Source: Paenibacillus doosanensis (lineage in GTDB: Bacteria > Bacillota > Bacilli > Paenibacillales > NBRC-103111). From it: a stretch of DNA of 64,000 nt. Made by a program: the position numbers and the translations under genes. Shown here piece after piece: positions 27,007-36,860 of the stretch. The notes below the pieces were generated by a model that had not been told where the DNA came from, made no database searches, and saw nothing but the letters and a program-made list of their open reading frames with translations. The DNA lies in contig NZ_JANYUY010000018.1 in the NCBI RefSeq assembly GCF_025060755.1, positions 57,958 through 121,957 on the forward strand, given 5' to 3'. Position 1 is the first letter of the stretch. The number at the start of each line of letters is the position of its first letter.

Positions 27007-28830
27007 TTAGGCGACCTCCTCCGCTACGGCAGGAATTGTAATTTCAACGGTCGTGTACAGGTTAGGGACACTTTGGATGGAGATGCCGTACTTTTCCCCA
27101 AAATACAGCTTTATTCTTTGATCGACGTTCCAAACGCCGATCCCGCTCCACCCGGCCTTTGCTTTTTTCGGCTTCTCGCTCACCAGTCGGTTCAACGTAA
27201 GTTCATTCATTCCTACACCGTTATCGGTTACAGTGATCTTCAATTCGTCGCCGACCCTGTAGCCTTTGATGACAATCAAGCCTTTCCCTTCCATGGGCTC
27301 AAGCCCATGCAGCAGCGCATTTTCCACAATCGGCTGCAGTATGAACTTCAAGACATCACAATCAAGTATGCCTTCCTCCATCTCGATATGAACCTCGAAC
27401 TTGTCATAATACCGGTAAGCCATAATGTTTAAGTAAGCTCGGACGTATTCGATCTCTTTCCGCAGTGTGACGCGTTCACCGCCCTTTCCCATCGAGACGT
27501 GCAGCAGCTGGATGAGCGACGTGATGATACTTGCGATATTTTCCGCCTTCTGCAGATTGGCAAGCGACCTGACGGTATTCAATGTATTAGACAGAAAATG
27601 CGGATTGATTTGCGCTTGAAGCGCTTTCAATTCAGCCAGCCTTTTGGAAACTTCTTTGTTTTTGACTTCATCGATCAGGAATTGCAGTTCGCTCACCATA
27701 TGGTTGAAATGGGTTATCGCCACGCCCAGCTCATCATTGCTGTTGTCATGGCTCCGTACGGCAAAATTCCCGCTTTTCACGCTTTTCATCATTTTCACCA
27801 GTTTATACAAAGGATTTGAGATGCTTTGGGATACGATGAAAGACAGAACCAGCGACAGCAAGAAACAGATGATTCCCAATACGGCGATAAATACGCCGAT
27901 CTTAACGGGTTCATCGTTGAGGTAGGAAAACGGGATCGTACTTACCAGGTACCAGTCGGCGCTCGGTATGTATGTATAAGCAACCAGATAACGCTTCCCG
28001 GAAAGCACGGTATGGAATGAAAAGTTCCCTTTTTCCCTGTTCTCCGCCAGTTCTTCGACAAGGGAAGCGTCTGGATACACATGGGCGGGTTTAATGCTGG
28101 AGATCCTGCTGGACACAACGGTTCCTCGGCTGTTTAAGATCAATATATCCGAGCCTTCACCAAGCTGAACATCTTTGAATTTGGCCAAAATGTACTTCTC
28201 ATCAATGCGGATGATGATGGTTCCGATCATCTTGCCTTGCAAAGATTTGAAGCTTCTCGACAACAAAATGCCGGCCTCGCCGTAATTATTGATTCGATAG
28301 CGCGCATTCACCGACTCTTCATCCTCTTGACCCGCGATCTTCCATATGGGGACCCCGTTTTTCGCAGCGGCTTCCTCCAATATGGAATCCAGGTAGTCTT
28401 GTGTTAACCGGAACTTAAAAGTGGCGTCTCCGTAAGCCATGATTTTCTCTTTGCGATCGGTATATAAAAGAACATCGGATACGCTATGGAAAAAGGAGAA
28501 TTTTTTCGCCAACATGTTTTGCATCTTGACTTCCGCGTTGATTTTGTCCAATTCATTCATTGCCGGATAGGAAATCAACGTATTCTGAACCAGATCGGAA
28601 AAGGCAATGTCCACACTGTCATTCTCGAGTTTGGTCAGCTCATTTTGAATATTTTCGCTGACTTGATTCATGACCTGGATGGTAGAAGCGCTGATTTTTC
28701 GTTTGATCGCTTCGCTGGATCGATCATACGCAAAAAATCCCGTTATCAATAAAGGAACCAGCGACAAAATAGCGAAAGCTGCCACAAGCCGGTTGTGTAT
28801 TTTTACTTTTCGGATCCATCGACTTACCAA
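27007..28830 (-). CDS. Sensor histidine kinase (YesM type)
   Basis: 607 residues from a TTG start at 28830 with GGAGGGA upstream. Membrane helix 1 at about 15-33, an extracellular Cache-like sensor, helix 2 at about 300-325 (IGVFIAVLGIICFLLSLVLS), HAMP to about 380, then the phosphoacceptor block LQAQINPHFLSNTLNTVRS (Ser where most relatives have Tyr) and an ATPase domain (ILQPIVENALLHGL, TVTDNGVGM, GIGVWNV). It is the first gene of the arabinoside operon. A terminator-like hairpin lies 159-186 bp upstream. Confidence 0.95.
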   Translation of the reverse strand: MVSRWIRKVKIHNRLVAAFAILSLVPLLITGFFAYDRSSEAIKRKISASTIQVMNQVSENIQNELTKLENDSVDIAFSDLVQNTLISYPAMNELDKINAEVKMQNMLAKKFSFFHSVSDVLLYTDRKEKIMAYGDATFKFRLTQDYLDSILEEAAAKNGVPIWKIAGQEDEESVNARYRINNYGEAGILLSRSFKSLQGKMIGTIIIRIDEKYILAKFKDVQLGEGSDILILNSRGTVVSSRISSIKPAHVYPDASLVEELAENREKGNFSFHTVLSGKRYLVAYTYIPSADWYLVSTIPFSYLNDEPVKIGVFIAVLGIICFLLSLVLSFIVSQSISNPLYKLVKMMKSVKSGNFAVRSHDNSNDELGVAITHFNHMVSELQFLIDEVKNKEVSKRLAELKALQAQINPHFLSNTLNTVRSLANLQKAENIASIITSLIQLLHVSMGKGGERVTLRKEIEYVRAYLNIMAYRYYDKFEVHIEMEEGILDCDVLKFILQPIVENALLHGLEPMEGKGLIVIKGYRVGDELKITVTDNGVGMNELTLNRLVSEKPKKAKAGWSGIGVWNVDQRIKLYFGEKYGISIQSVPNLYTTVEITIPAVAEEVA

Positions 28831-29313
28831 TGGTTAGAGTCCCTCCTTCCTTAGATCCAAAGATCTCTATCAAATATATTTCCATGAGGGAAGTGGAATT
28901 CCTTTCCTGCAATGCCGAGTCGAAGCTGCAAATTTTGGGGGTTCGCACAACCGCCAGAAAGCACACCATTCACTGTGCGTACTATATCAAAAAAAACCTC
29001 ACCTTTAAGTGGAGGTCCGACAACATTTCAATTTATATATACCCGTAACACCGCGGCGGATTCATTTGGAAGCAAAGCAGACTTTTCAGCCCTTTCGCTT
29101 CATACGGAAGAGAGCGTTACAGTCAGCCAATCCTTGACTAGTTATTGTGGGGAAGAGTTTGGCTCTTACTGATTATGGAGCACCGTATAAGAACGAACGT
29201 TCCGTAAAAGAACCCCAAATCTCTACCGACGGGGATAAGGTTCTTGTCATTTATGACATCATGTTCAAGTCAACGAGAATAGCGAATGTGAGTTCATGTG
29301 AGTTGTATCATAA
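28831..29313. other. Long intergenic region, possible decayed gene
   Basis: About 480 bp. Besides the hairpin at 28996-29016, the plus strand from about 29153 to 29300 reads like a short piece of coding sequence (SLALTDYGAPYKNE, EPQISTDGDKVLVIYD) with no proper start, and another plus frame just before it gives ADFSALSLHTEESVTVSQSL up to a stop. I do not recognise the protein. It may be a frameshifted relic of a secreted protein, or chance. Confidence 0.3.
28989..29016 (-). terminator. Terminator-like hairpin in the leader of the histidine kinase operon
   Basis: On the minus strand ACCTCC-ACTTAAAGGT-GAGGT folds into a short stem (one bulge) directly followed by eight T residues. It lies 159 bp before the kinase start. 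Either it ends an upstream transcript or it is an attenuator in the operon leader. Confidence 0.5.
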
Positions 29314-29348
29314 AAACACGGCAAGCTGGCGATCCGCTTGCCGTGTTT
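29314..29348 (-). terminator. Terminator after the esterase gene
   Basis: Perfect 13-bp stem AAACACGGCAAGC / GCTTGCCGTGTTT with a 9-nt loop, 7 bp past the stop at 29355, followed on the minus strand by TTATGAT. Confidence 0.9.
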
Positions 29349-29354
29349 GTTATC

Positions 29355-30131
29355 CTAACCATTCCGAATAGGCAACCAAGCCAACACATCCTGGATTTGT
29401 CTGTCCCAATAATCCCACGTATGCCCCCCCGGCCCTTCCTTAAACGTTGTCTCAAAACCGTTTTGCTCGCAAGCTTCTCGAAACAACAGGTTGTCCTCAT
29501 AATTACTGTCTTCTGTGCCACAGCAATGATAAATCTTAGGCTTAGGAACGCCACTTTCATCACATTGTCGCAGTAGCGTAAACAAGTCATTCTCCGTTCC
29601 TCGGATGGATTGATCTCCGAATGCTAACCTATAATCCGTTGACCTTAAAGGATCATCACGAAAACGATTGCGGTTTACACCTCCGGATAGACTGGCTACG
29701 GCAACAAAGCGATCTGGCCTGCGTAATGCCCACTTCAAAGCCCCATACCCCCCCATCGATAAACCTGCGACAAAATTATCTTCTCGAGCTTTCGACAAAG
29801 GAAAGAAAGACTGTGCAAGTTCAGGCAATTCCTCACTGAGGAAGGTCCAATAGTTATTGCCATATACCATATCAGCATAGGAGCTTCGATGAACCTGAGG
29901 CATCACAACGGCAATTCCAAGCGGTGCTACGTATCTCTCGATTGAGGTTCGTCTAATCCAAATGGTGTGATCATCTGACATTCCATGTAAAAGATATAGT
30001 GTCGGATGCTTACCCATGAGCCTTATATTTTCCATTCCGATCTGGCCTTTGGTTTGCTGCGGTAATATCACCGTCATGGATGTGCTCAATCTTAAGACTT
30101 CGGAGAAATAGTTACATTCAATTAATGCCAA
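29355..30131 (-). CDS. Esterase D/acetyl-xylan-esterase-like alpha/beta hydrolase
   Basis: 258 residues from a TTG start at 30131 (AGAGGTGA upstream). Alpha/beta-hydrolase landmarks: [16 protein letters not shown] (oxyanion region), nucleophile elbow GLSMGGYG with Ser125, [11 protein letters not shown] (Asp) and GGHTWDYWD (His). There is no signal peptide, so it acts in the cytoplasm. The family (esterase D/putative esterase, with CE1 relatives) includes acetyl- and feruloyl-esterases. It is the last gene of the operon starting at 36604 and probably removes acyl or aromatic groups from the imported compound. Confidence 0.9.
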   Translation of the reverse strand: MALIECNYFSEVLRLSTSMTVILPQQTKGQIGMENIRLMGKHPTLYLLHGMSDDHTIWIRRTSIERYVAPLGIAVVMPQVHRSSYADMVYGNNYWTFLSEELPELAQSFFPLSKAREDNFVAGLSMGGYGALKWALRRPDRFVAVASLSGGVNRNRFRDDPLRSTDYRLAFGDQSIRGTENDLFTLLRQCDESGVPKPKIYHCCGTEDSNYEDNLLFREACEQNGFETTFKEGPGGHTWDYWDRQIQDVLAWLPIRNG

Positions 30132-30152
30132 TCGTAATCACCTCTGAATTTT

Positions 30153-30980
30153 TTATTTAAGCGCACCTTCCGTCAAACCGCTAATAATATATCGCTGCAT
30201 GAAGCTATATAGAATAATGATGGGAATCATCGTTAAGAAGAACCCGGCAAATGCCAAATTGTAATCAAAGCTATACTCGGATTTGAAATTGTAGATAAAG
30301 AGCGGCAACGTCCAATAATTCGAGTGCTTGTTCAAAAGTATAAGCGGCAGATTAAAATCGTTCCATATCCATAGACTGTTTAAAATCAGGATCGTTACAA
30401 TAATAGGCAGCATTAATGGATAAATAATCCTGGTAAAGGTATCCCAAATATTGCACCCATCTATCCTTGAAGCCTCATCCAGTTCCATTGGAACATTTTT
30501 AAGAAATCCAACGCTCAAAAATACTCCCTGCGTAATCGATAAAGCAATATACATGATGATTAATCCCAACTGATTCATTAAATTCAGGTTGGACATATGT
30601 TTAAGAACTGGGAGCATGATTACCTGAAAAGGGACAAATATGCCGAATAATATGAAGTAGAAGAAAAAAGAAAACATCTTACTTTTCTGGTTTCGGGAGA
30701 TGGCAAACGAAGCCATTGGAATTATAATCATCATTACGATTAGAGACACTACCGTAATTAAGACGGAATTGCTTAGAAAAATGGTAAACTTGCCTGTTGA
30801 TAAAACTTTCTTAAAATTCCCCAAATACACATGTGATGGAAACCCTAGTAAGCTTTTTGTACTTTCCTCCGTTGTTTTTAATGCTAGCGAGACAGTTACA
30901 TACATAGGAAAAACAATTAACAACGCTCCAAATACTAGGAAAAAGAACTTAAGAATCTGCAGTGCCGGGTTTGCCCTCAT
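30153..30980 (-). CDS. ABC transporter permease, MalG type (system A)
   Basis: 275 residues from ATG 30980, which overlaps the upstream permease stop as ATGA and has AAGGAGG 10 bases before it; a longer frame to 31055 is spurious. Membrane segments start FFFLVFGALLIVFPMYVTVS; the EAA loop MELDEASRIDGCNIWDTF is followed by IYPLMLP. It closely resembles the permease at 41184-42011 over its whole length (both have FQVIMLPVLKH, GFLKNVPMELDEASRIDGC, EYSFDYNLAFA), so the two importers are paralogues. Confidence 0.93.
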   Translation of the reverse strand: MRANPALQILKFFFLVFGALLIVFPMYVTVSLALKTTEESTKSLLGFPSHVYLGNFKKVLSTGKFTIFLSNSVLITVVSLIVMMIIIPMASFAISRNQKSKMFSFFFYFILFGIFVPFQVIMLPVLKHMSNLNLMNQLGLIIMYIALSITQGVFLSVGFLKNVPMELDEASRIDGCNIWDTFTRIIYPLMLPIIVTILILNSLWIWNDFNLPLILLNKHSNYWTLPLFIYNFKSEYSFDYNLAFAGFFLTMIPIIILYSFMQRYIISGLTEGALK

Positions 30981-31903
30981 TGCTGTCCTGCCTCCTTCCG
31001 ATTCAGAACCTTTATCTGAATTACAGAAATAACAGCAACGATAACAAAAATACAAATCGATTCCGCTGTCGCATACGCGAATTTGAAATCATTAATTCCA
31101 TGTTGATAAATTAAATATCCGACCGATTCCGTAGCAGAGGCGGGTCCCCCGCCCGTCATGGCCATAATCGACTCGAATACGGTTAGCGCTCCTTTGATCG
31201 AAATAACTAAATTTACATTTAACATAGGTATAAGGAAGGGAACCGTGATAGAAATAAATCTTTGAAACGGACTTGCCCCGTCAATGGTTGCAGCCTCATG
31301 CAAATCTTTAGGAACACTAGCGAGCCCAGCCAGGAAAATAACCATAGGCACTGAAAATCCATGCCACAAATTAGCTATAATAATACCAAAAACTGCCGTT
31401 TCTTTTTGGGATAACAAGTTTTGTGATAGCCATTCCAACCCGAGGCCTTCCCCTATCCTGGGAATTACAGCATAAAAGAGCTGGTTAAACACCAAACTTA
31501 CGGTAATTAAACTTAGCACAGCCGGAAAGAAATAGACGGAACGAAAAAATCCACGGAGCTTCATATTCCCATTCAATAATAGGGCTATTATTAGGGCAAG
31601 CGTAAGTTTAAGTATGACGTACATCAATGCATAGGTAAAAGTAAACTTAATCGCCTGCAAAAATCGCATATCCTGAAGTATAGAAGCGTAGTTTTTAAGC
31701 CCGATCACCTTATAGCTTTTGGCAATCCCATCCCAGTTGGTAAAGCTATAGAAAAAGCCCAACAGGACCGGGTAGAAGAAAAAAACTAGATAAAACAGCA
31801 ATGCAGGCAGTAAAAATAAAAAGTAACTCCATTTCATATTCTTAATGTGAAGAAATCTTTTTGTTACATCAGGTTTATCCTGTGATACGATAAAGGCCTT
31901 CAT
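30977..31903 (-). CDS. ABC transporter permease, MalF type (system A)
   Basis: 308 residues; ATG 31903 has GGAGGAGCT immediately upstream. First membrane segment FLFLLPALLFYLVFFFYPVL; the EAA loop LHEAATIDGASPFQRFISIT is followed by MTGGGPASATESVGYLIYQHG, the periplasmic loop typical of MalF-type permeases. Its stop overlaps the next permease by 4 bp. A paralogue lies at 42008. Confidence 0.93.
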   Translation of the reverse strand: MKAFIVSQDKPDVTKRFLHIKNMKWSYFLFLLPALLFYLVFFFYPVLLGFFYSFTNWDGIAKSYKVIGLKNYASILQDMRFLQAIKFTFTYALMYVILKLTLALIIALLLNGNMKLRGFFRSVYFFPAVLSLITVSLVFNQLFYAVIPRIGEGLGLEWLSQNLLSQKETAVFGIIIANLWHGFSVPMVIFLAGLASVPKDLHEAATIDGASPFQRFISITVPFLIPMLNVNLVISIKGALTVFESIMAMTGGGPASATESVGYLIYQHGINDFKFAYATAESICIFVIVAVISVIQIKVLNRKEAGQQ

Positions 31904-31926
31904 AGCTCCTCCAATTCCGGACAGGA

Positions 31927-33216
31927 TTATTTATTGTATGCATTAAACAACATTTTATCTACTGAAGAAACAAAACCGTCTACATCCTTGGTAGATAATA
32001 GATACTGAACAATGTTTCCAAAATCTTCATACATACTCGGAGTCCATGACATGTCCGATGGAGGGTATACTTTGCCGGCACTAATCAGCGATTGCAAGTT
32101 ATTTAGTTCAGGGGTATTGTTCTTGACCCCTTTAATTGTTGCTGGGTATTTGCCCTCATCGACGTAGAGTTGGGTGATTTCAGGCGTTGCAAAAAAATCA
32201 ATAAATTTTCTGGCTTCTGCCTCGTTCTTCCCTTCTGCGGGCATCCCAAGGGCCGTATCGACTTGTACCTGTACCTTAAGATCTTCAGCCTTCTCAGCGG
32301 GAAACGGGAAGATGTCGTAATGCAGATTAGGGTTAGCTTTCTTGATCGGGGCATTGGAAAAGATTCCATCAAACAGCATAACCGCTTTACCGTTTGCAAA
32401 TTCCCTTACGGCATCGTCAATTGATGTACCCAGCGTATCCTTCTGCCCATACTTTCTTAGTAACAATAGCTTTTCTGCAAAATTTTTCATGTACGGAGTA
32501 TCTTGGATATGCGCCTTGCCATTCAGAATGTCTTTATAAAATTTTTGCGGATCGGCCACATCGAGTCCGATAATCGGAGCTGAAGTTTGTCGAAGCCGCC
32601 CTACATCCTTATCCGCGAATACAAAAGGCGTCTTCCCCGCCGCTTTTAATTGATCCGCAACCAGAATAAGCTCGTCAAATGTTTTTGGGATATCTAAATT
32701 AAGCTCCTTAAATATATCCGTATTATAAAATACCCCGTATGTATTTAGCGAAATAGGCACCATATAGTTTTTGCCATCCACTTTGGTCTGTTCGATATAG
32801 ATTGATTCTACGTTTTTAAACAATGGATCGTCAGGCTTGAGCTCTTTGGCATACCCATCCCTTGCGATCTTTTGAAAGTTTGCTCCTTGCGGGAAATGGG
32901 AGAATATAGTTGGGGCATCATTGGTAGATAAACGCATGGCAAACACTTTGGTCGAATTCGGAACGTTGGTTTGTTCTACATTAATTTCCGGATTCTTTTC
33001 ACGAAACTTTTGGATAATCTTGTTTACAGTTTCTACCTGCTCCGGTTTTTGAAAAAAAAGTTCAATCTTAATCGCTTTTTTTTCATCTTCGTTAACGCCT
33101 TTCGAGCTTCCGGAAGCGGTGTCATTGTTTGCGTCGCTTGCACACCCTGCTACGGTACCAAGTGTTCCAAGCGAAAGCAGCAATGCTGCAGAAGTTAATT
33201 TTCTAGTTAATCTCAT
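31927..33216 (-). CDS. Solute-binding lipoprotein (system A)
   Basis: 429 residues from ATG 33216, which has GGGAG at good distance; a TTG two codons earlier is too close to that site. Lipobox VAGC near residue 25 and a Ser/Asn-rich tether. MalE-like fold with FSHFPQGANFQKIARDG, DDPLFKNVESIYIEQ, YGVFYNTDIFKELNLD and YPATIKGVK. These same landmarks occur in the pseudogene at 49926-50146, so a third copy of this system once existed. It is preceded by the YesMN-type pair at 33323-36604. Confidence 0.93.
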   Translation of the reverse strand: MRLTRKLTSAALLLSLGTLGTVAGCASDANNDTASGSSKGVNEDEKKAIKIELFFQKPEQVETVNKIIQKFREKNPEINVEQTNVPNSTKVFAMRLSTNDAPTIFSHFPQGANFQKIARDGYAKELKPDDPLFKNVESIYIEQTKVDGKNYMVPISLNTYGVFYNTDIFKELNLDIPKTFDELILVADQLKAAGKTPFVFADKDVGRLRQTSAPIIGLDVADPQKFYKDILNGKAHIQDTPYMKNFAEKLLLLRKYGQKDTLGTSIDDAVREFANGKAVMLFDGIFSNAPIKKANPNLHYDIFPFPAEKAEDLKVQVQVDTALGMPAEGKNEAEARKFIDFFATPEITQLYVDEGKYPATIKGVKNNTPELNNLQSLISAGKVYPPSDMSWTPSMYEDFGNIVQYLLSTKDVDGFVSSVDKMLFNAYNK

Positions 33217-33242
33217 TGTCAATCTCCCTTTCCGAAATATTG

Positions 33243-33252
33243 GTCACGTGAC
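33243..33252. promoter_or_regulatory. Palindrome GTCACGTGAC upstream of the binding-protein gene
   Basis: A perfect 10-bp palindrome 27 bp before ATG 33216, in the 106-bp gap after the response regulator gene. It is a candidate binding site for that or another regulator; only its position supports this. Confidence 0.35.
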
Positions 33253-33322
33253 TATGAATTCATATTATCGCTTATATTAAAAAGTTAATATGAGAAATTT
33301 GACCTCATGGATATTAAAAATA

Positions 33323-34804
33323 TCATACTGACTTATCCACTACACTCTTTTTACTTTGCCCTGGTGTTTCTCCATAAAACTTCCTGTAAAGCTGAATAAA
33401 GTAAGAATAATCATTAAACCCTACACTTCCCGCTACTTCAGAAACCGTGAGATCCGGATTTGTCTTAAGCATTTTTCTTGCATTATCTAATCTTACGATC
33501 GTCAGGAACTTCGAAAAACCAACACCGCATTTCTTTTTAAATTGTCTGCTTAAATAGGATACGTCGGTGTAATAACTTTCGGCCAACTCCTCTAGTCTAA
33601 TATCCTGGCGATAATTTCGTTCCACGTAATTTCTTAACTGTTCGATAATGTCCGTTTTTGCGCTGTTTTCACTTAAATTCTTGGCAATATACGATATTTG
33701 GCTGGCGAAGCATTCGATGATATCTTTTAATTCTTGATAATTGTCAAGATCCGGTTGATCCATAAAAGATATCGGTTCAGAGCTATTATTGTTGACATGC
33801 TCCGTTACGGAATTTATGACTGCAGCTATTTTAGAGCATGTATCACGAAGTGTATACAATGAGAAGTTTAACTCCACAATGATCCGTAGAAGCCTTTGAA
33901 TAATATCTTGCGCTTCCTCTACCTGATTGTTAATCATGCGGTTATAAAATGGCATCATGAGCTCATCAAACAAATCTAACTTATATCGTTTTTTTTCACT
34001 CTTCTTGTACTCGATAATTCGGTTGCAACCCTGAAAGTATCTTAACATGAGAGCTTTTTTTGCTTCTCTGTACGCTTGAACAAATTCGTCTTGTGTCCGG
34101 TAATTTCGGCTTAAACCAATAGATATCCGCTCCCCTGTTTTCTGAATGTACTCTTCGATAAATTGTTGCAGACAATGTTTTTTTGACGCTGTCTCTTCCT
34201 GCAAGACGATAACAGCACGATTAAATTTAGAATCTCGATATAGCAACGTAAAGCCGCAAACCTTCGCTAGCCCATGGTTTAGGATTTCGAGGTCTATCTC
34301 AGTCACTGAATGTTCCAACTGCATAACAGCTACATTGTAGGATTTCAACCCAAGCAGAGATAAATAATCAGTCGCTACATTCCCGACTTCTAGGCAATGG
34401 TTGGATAATGCTATAACGGCTTCTTGTCGTAATGCGTACTGCCATTTGGAATATCTGTCTTGCAATATAGAAACAAGCTCTTCTTCCTCTAATGGTTTAA
34501 GTAAAAAGTATTCTACTTTATATTGAATGGCTTTTTGCGCATACTTGAAATCATCATAACCGCTAAATATCACAACGGTGCATGCACTATAACGCTCATG
34601 AATCTCTTTTGCCAATTGCAAGCCATTCAAACCGGGCATGCGAATGTCAGTCAGGACCAAATCAATCCGATTATCTGCAATGATCTCCAAGGAAACAAGT
34701 CCATTCTCCGCCTCATAAATCCCAGCTTCCGCATTCCATTCTTTAATCATCTGAATCAGGGATTTGCGGGCATAAACTTCATCATCTGCGACTAAAATGT
34801 TCAC
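33323..34804 (-). CDS. Response regulator with AraC DNA-binding domain (YesN type)
   Basis: 493 residues from a GTG start at 34804 that directly follows the kinase stop. Receiver domain with ILVADDE, phosphoacceptor Asp in VLTDIRMPGLNG (about residue 54), VIFSGYDDF and LLKPLEE. The C-terminal AraC domain has IRLEELAESYYTDVSYLSRQ and LTVSEVAGSVGFNDYSYF. It probably activates the importer at 30153-33216 downstream. The gene is clearly AT-richer than those at either end of the window. Confidence 0.95.
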   Translation of the reverse strand: MNILVADDEVYARKSLIQMIKEWNAEAGIYEAENGLVSLEIIADNRIDLVLTDIRMPGLNGLQLAKEIHERYSACTVVIFSGYDDFKYAQKAIQYKVEYFLLKPLEEEELVSILQDRYSKWQYALRQEAVIALSNHCLEVGNVATDYLSLLGLKSYNVAVMQLEHSVTEIDLEILNHGLAKVCGFTLLYRDSKFNRAVIVLQEETASKKHCLQQFIEEYIQKTGERISIGLSRNYRTQDEFVQAYREAKKALMLRYFQGCNRIIEYKKSEKKRYKLDLFDELMMPFYNRMINNQVEEAQDIIQRLLRIIVELNFSLYTLRDTCSKIAAVINSVTEHVNNNSSEPISFMDQPDLDNYQELKDIIECFASQISYIAKNLSENSAKTDIIEQLRNYVERNYRQDIRLEELAESYYTDVSYLSRQFKKKCGVGFSKFLTIVRLDNARKMLKTNPDLTVSEVAGSVGFNDYSYFIQLYRKFYGETPGQSKKSVVDKSV

Positions 34805-36604
34805 TTACTTGTCCTCCTCATTGGCGGGGATCACTAATTCTACAGTAGTTCCTTTATTGACTACGCTAACAATGTTCATGGTGTAAGCTTCACCATAAAA
34901 ATACTTGATCCTCGCGAATACGTTCATCATACCCACATGTTCTTTAGGATCATATCCCTGACCTAGGGATATCGACTCCAACAAAGAATTCAATCTATCT
35001 ATTTCAATCGCCGGTATTCCTACTCCATCGTCTTTTATGGTAACAATCAACAAATTGGGGCGCTTACATATTGACAGTAGGAGAGTGCCCTTGCTCAATT
35101 TCGGTTCAAGGCCATGATGGAATGAATTTTCGATGATGGGTTGAATTAGAAATTTCAATATTTTATAAGAATACAACGATTTTTCGATATCGAATATAAC
35201 CTCGTATTTATCCGGAAACCGAATTTGTTGTATATTAATATAGTTTTTTATTTGTTCCAGCTCTTCACCGATAGCAACAAGATTCTGGCTCTTAACGTTA
35301 TAACGGTATAATGACGACAAGCTTTTCGCAATTTTAGAAATCGACTCATTTCTTTCAAGCCTTGCAATAGAGTGAATCGTATTCAGCGTATTATACAAGA
35401 AGTGGGGATTAATTTGAGCCTGCATCATATTAAGTTCTGCTCTTTTCTGAAGGTGGTTGGAGATAATCTCCTTTTCACGGCTTTCCCTTAACCTGATAAT
35501 CATGGCGTTATAGCTTTGAACTAGCTGGCCTATTTCATCCGCCCTACCAATATCAGATTGAACCACATCCAACTTTCCCGTATCCACCAATTTCATTGCT
35601 AACGTCAACTTCTTAATAGGTTTGAAAAAATATCTTACAAATAAGATAGACATCAGAAAAGCAACGATTAAAGAGATCAGACTTATTACTGAGTAATTTG
35701 TAAGATTATTTACGAATTTATCGGTAATTAAACTTGAGGGAATAAACTGAATGATTGTCCAATCGGTAATGACATTTTTTCTTGCAATAAATAAGTAATT
35801 TTTATTGCTTATTTTGAATTCAAACAATTTAATGTGATCCTGACCATCTCCAACCGCAACGTGTGCTAAGATCGATTGGATGGAAATATCGTCTAGGTTT
35901 AGACCATAAGAATTATAAACCGGTTTTCCTCCTGCCATAAGTATAGTACCAAGATTATTGCCCTGTTCCGAAATCCCCCCGAGAATATTGCTAATAGCTT
36001 TAAAATGGACATCCATTTTTACATATCCACTTGCAGTTTTTCGTACATTTACATCCGATAAGTACCTTATAATTGAAAATATATTTTCATTATTGGGAAG
36101 GCCTCCATTATAGGGGGGTGTAACCATTACCTTTCCTTTACGCAGTTCTTCCTGCGAAAACATGCTCTTAATTTGATTCAGATTATCCGACTTGGCGCCG
36201 ACGCTTTTGTAAATGTGCCCATTTACGTCTGTAATTGATAATCCCGCTATATGTCCATTAAGCATTACAATTTGATCCATCGCTCTTTGCATGTAATTAT
36301 TGAAATTTAAGTATTCCAATTCTTCTACATTTTGTCTTTCCAGGATCGCTAACGAAGTATTGTCGGTTAAATAGAAATACGAATTTCTAGAAATATTTGA
36401 AATATAATCTTGTATAAGAACATCAGTACGTTTACTCTGCTGGTTGATGAAATTTTCATAGAAGATTTTATTTTGTTTATACGAATTCAACCCCAAAACT
36501 AATAACGCTGATATCGCCAATGTTAGTGAAATCAGAAAATAAGAGAGCATTAACTTTTGTTGAAACGAACCAAACATTAGTCTCCCTTTCAAAAGCCGAA
36601 GCAT
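34805..36604 (-). CDS. Sensor histidine kinase (YesM type)
   Basis: 599 residues from ATG 36604 (GAGGAGA upstream); the longer frame to 36625 is not supported. Helix 1 at about 17-35 (LMLSYFLISLTLAISALLVL), extracellular sensor to about 290, helix 2 (VISLISLIVAFLMSILFV), HAMP, phosphoacceptor block MQAQINPHFLYNTLNTIHS, ATPase motifs FLIQPIIENSFHHGLEP and KDDGVGIP. It heads the second kinase/regulator/importer/hydrolase operon. AT-rich codon use throughout. Confidence 0.95.
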   Translation of the reverse strand: MLRLLKGRLMFGSFQQKLMLSYFLISLTLAISALLVLGLNSYKQNKIFYENFINQQSKRTDVLIQDYISNISRNSYFYLTDNTSLAILERQNVEELEYLNFNNYMQRAMDQIVMLNGHIAGLSITDVNGHIYKSVGAKSDNLNQIKSMFSQEELRKGKVMVTPPYNGGLPNNENIFSIIRYLSDVNVRKTASGYVKMDVHFKAISNILGGISEQGNNLGTILMAGGKPVYNSYGLNLDDISIQSILAHVAVGDGQDHIKLFEFKISNKNYLFIARKNVITDWTIIQFIPSSLITDKFVNNLTNYSVISLISLIVAFLMSILFVRYFFKPIKKLTLAMKLVDTGKLDVVQSDIGRADEIGQLVQSYNAMIIRLRESREKEIISNHLQKRAELNMMQAQINPHFLYNTLNTIHSIARLERNESISKIAKSLSSLYRYNVKSQNLVAIGEELEQIKNYINIQQIRFPDKYEVIFDIEKSLYSYKILKFLIQPIIENSFHHGLEPKLSKGTLLLSICKRPNLLIVTIKDDGVGIPAIEIDRLNSLLESISLGQGYDPKEHVGMMNVFARIKYFYGEAYTMNIVSVVNKGTTVELVIPANEEDK

Positions 36605-36860
36605 GATTATCTCCTCGTTTCGCAACTTCGCTGCCTTAAATCGACATATTCAAATAATACAGTGAACTATTTTGTTTAACAATAGTTACGAAATAACAAA
36701 ACTATATAAGTTAAACGAAAGAGCATCGGGGAGCATATATCATTCATTGATTTTGATAGGTTTCGTCCGCAGACTCTCGGCATTGATGCGATTGATCAGT
36801 ATGCTGATATCAGAGTGGGGGCTAATCACGCCAAGTTACCGCTTACAAAAAATTGACAGT

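Noticed and set aside
36626..36860. Possible small gene between the second kinase and the serine hydrolase (65-codon plus frame)
   Set aside because: No ribosome site and no protein-like pattern; treated as plain intergenic DNA.
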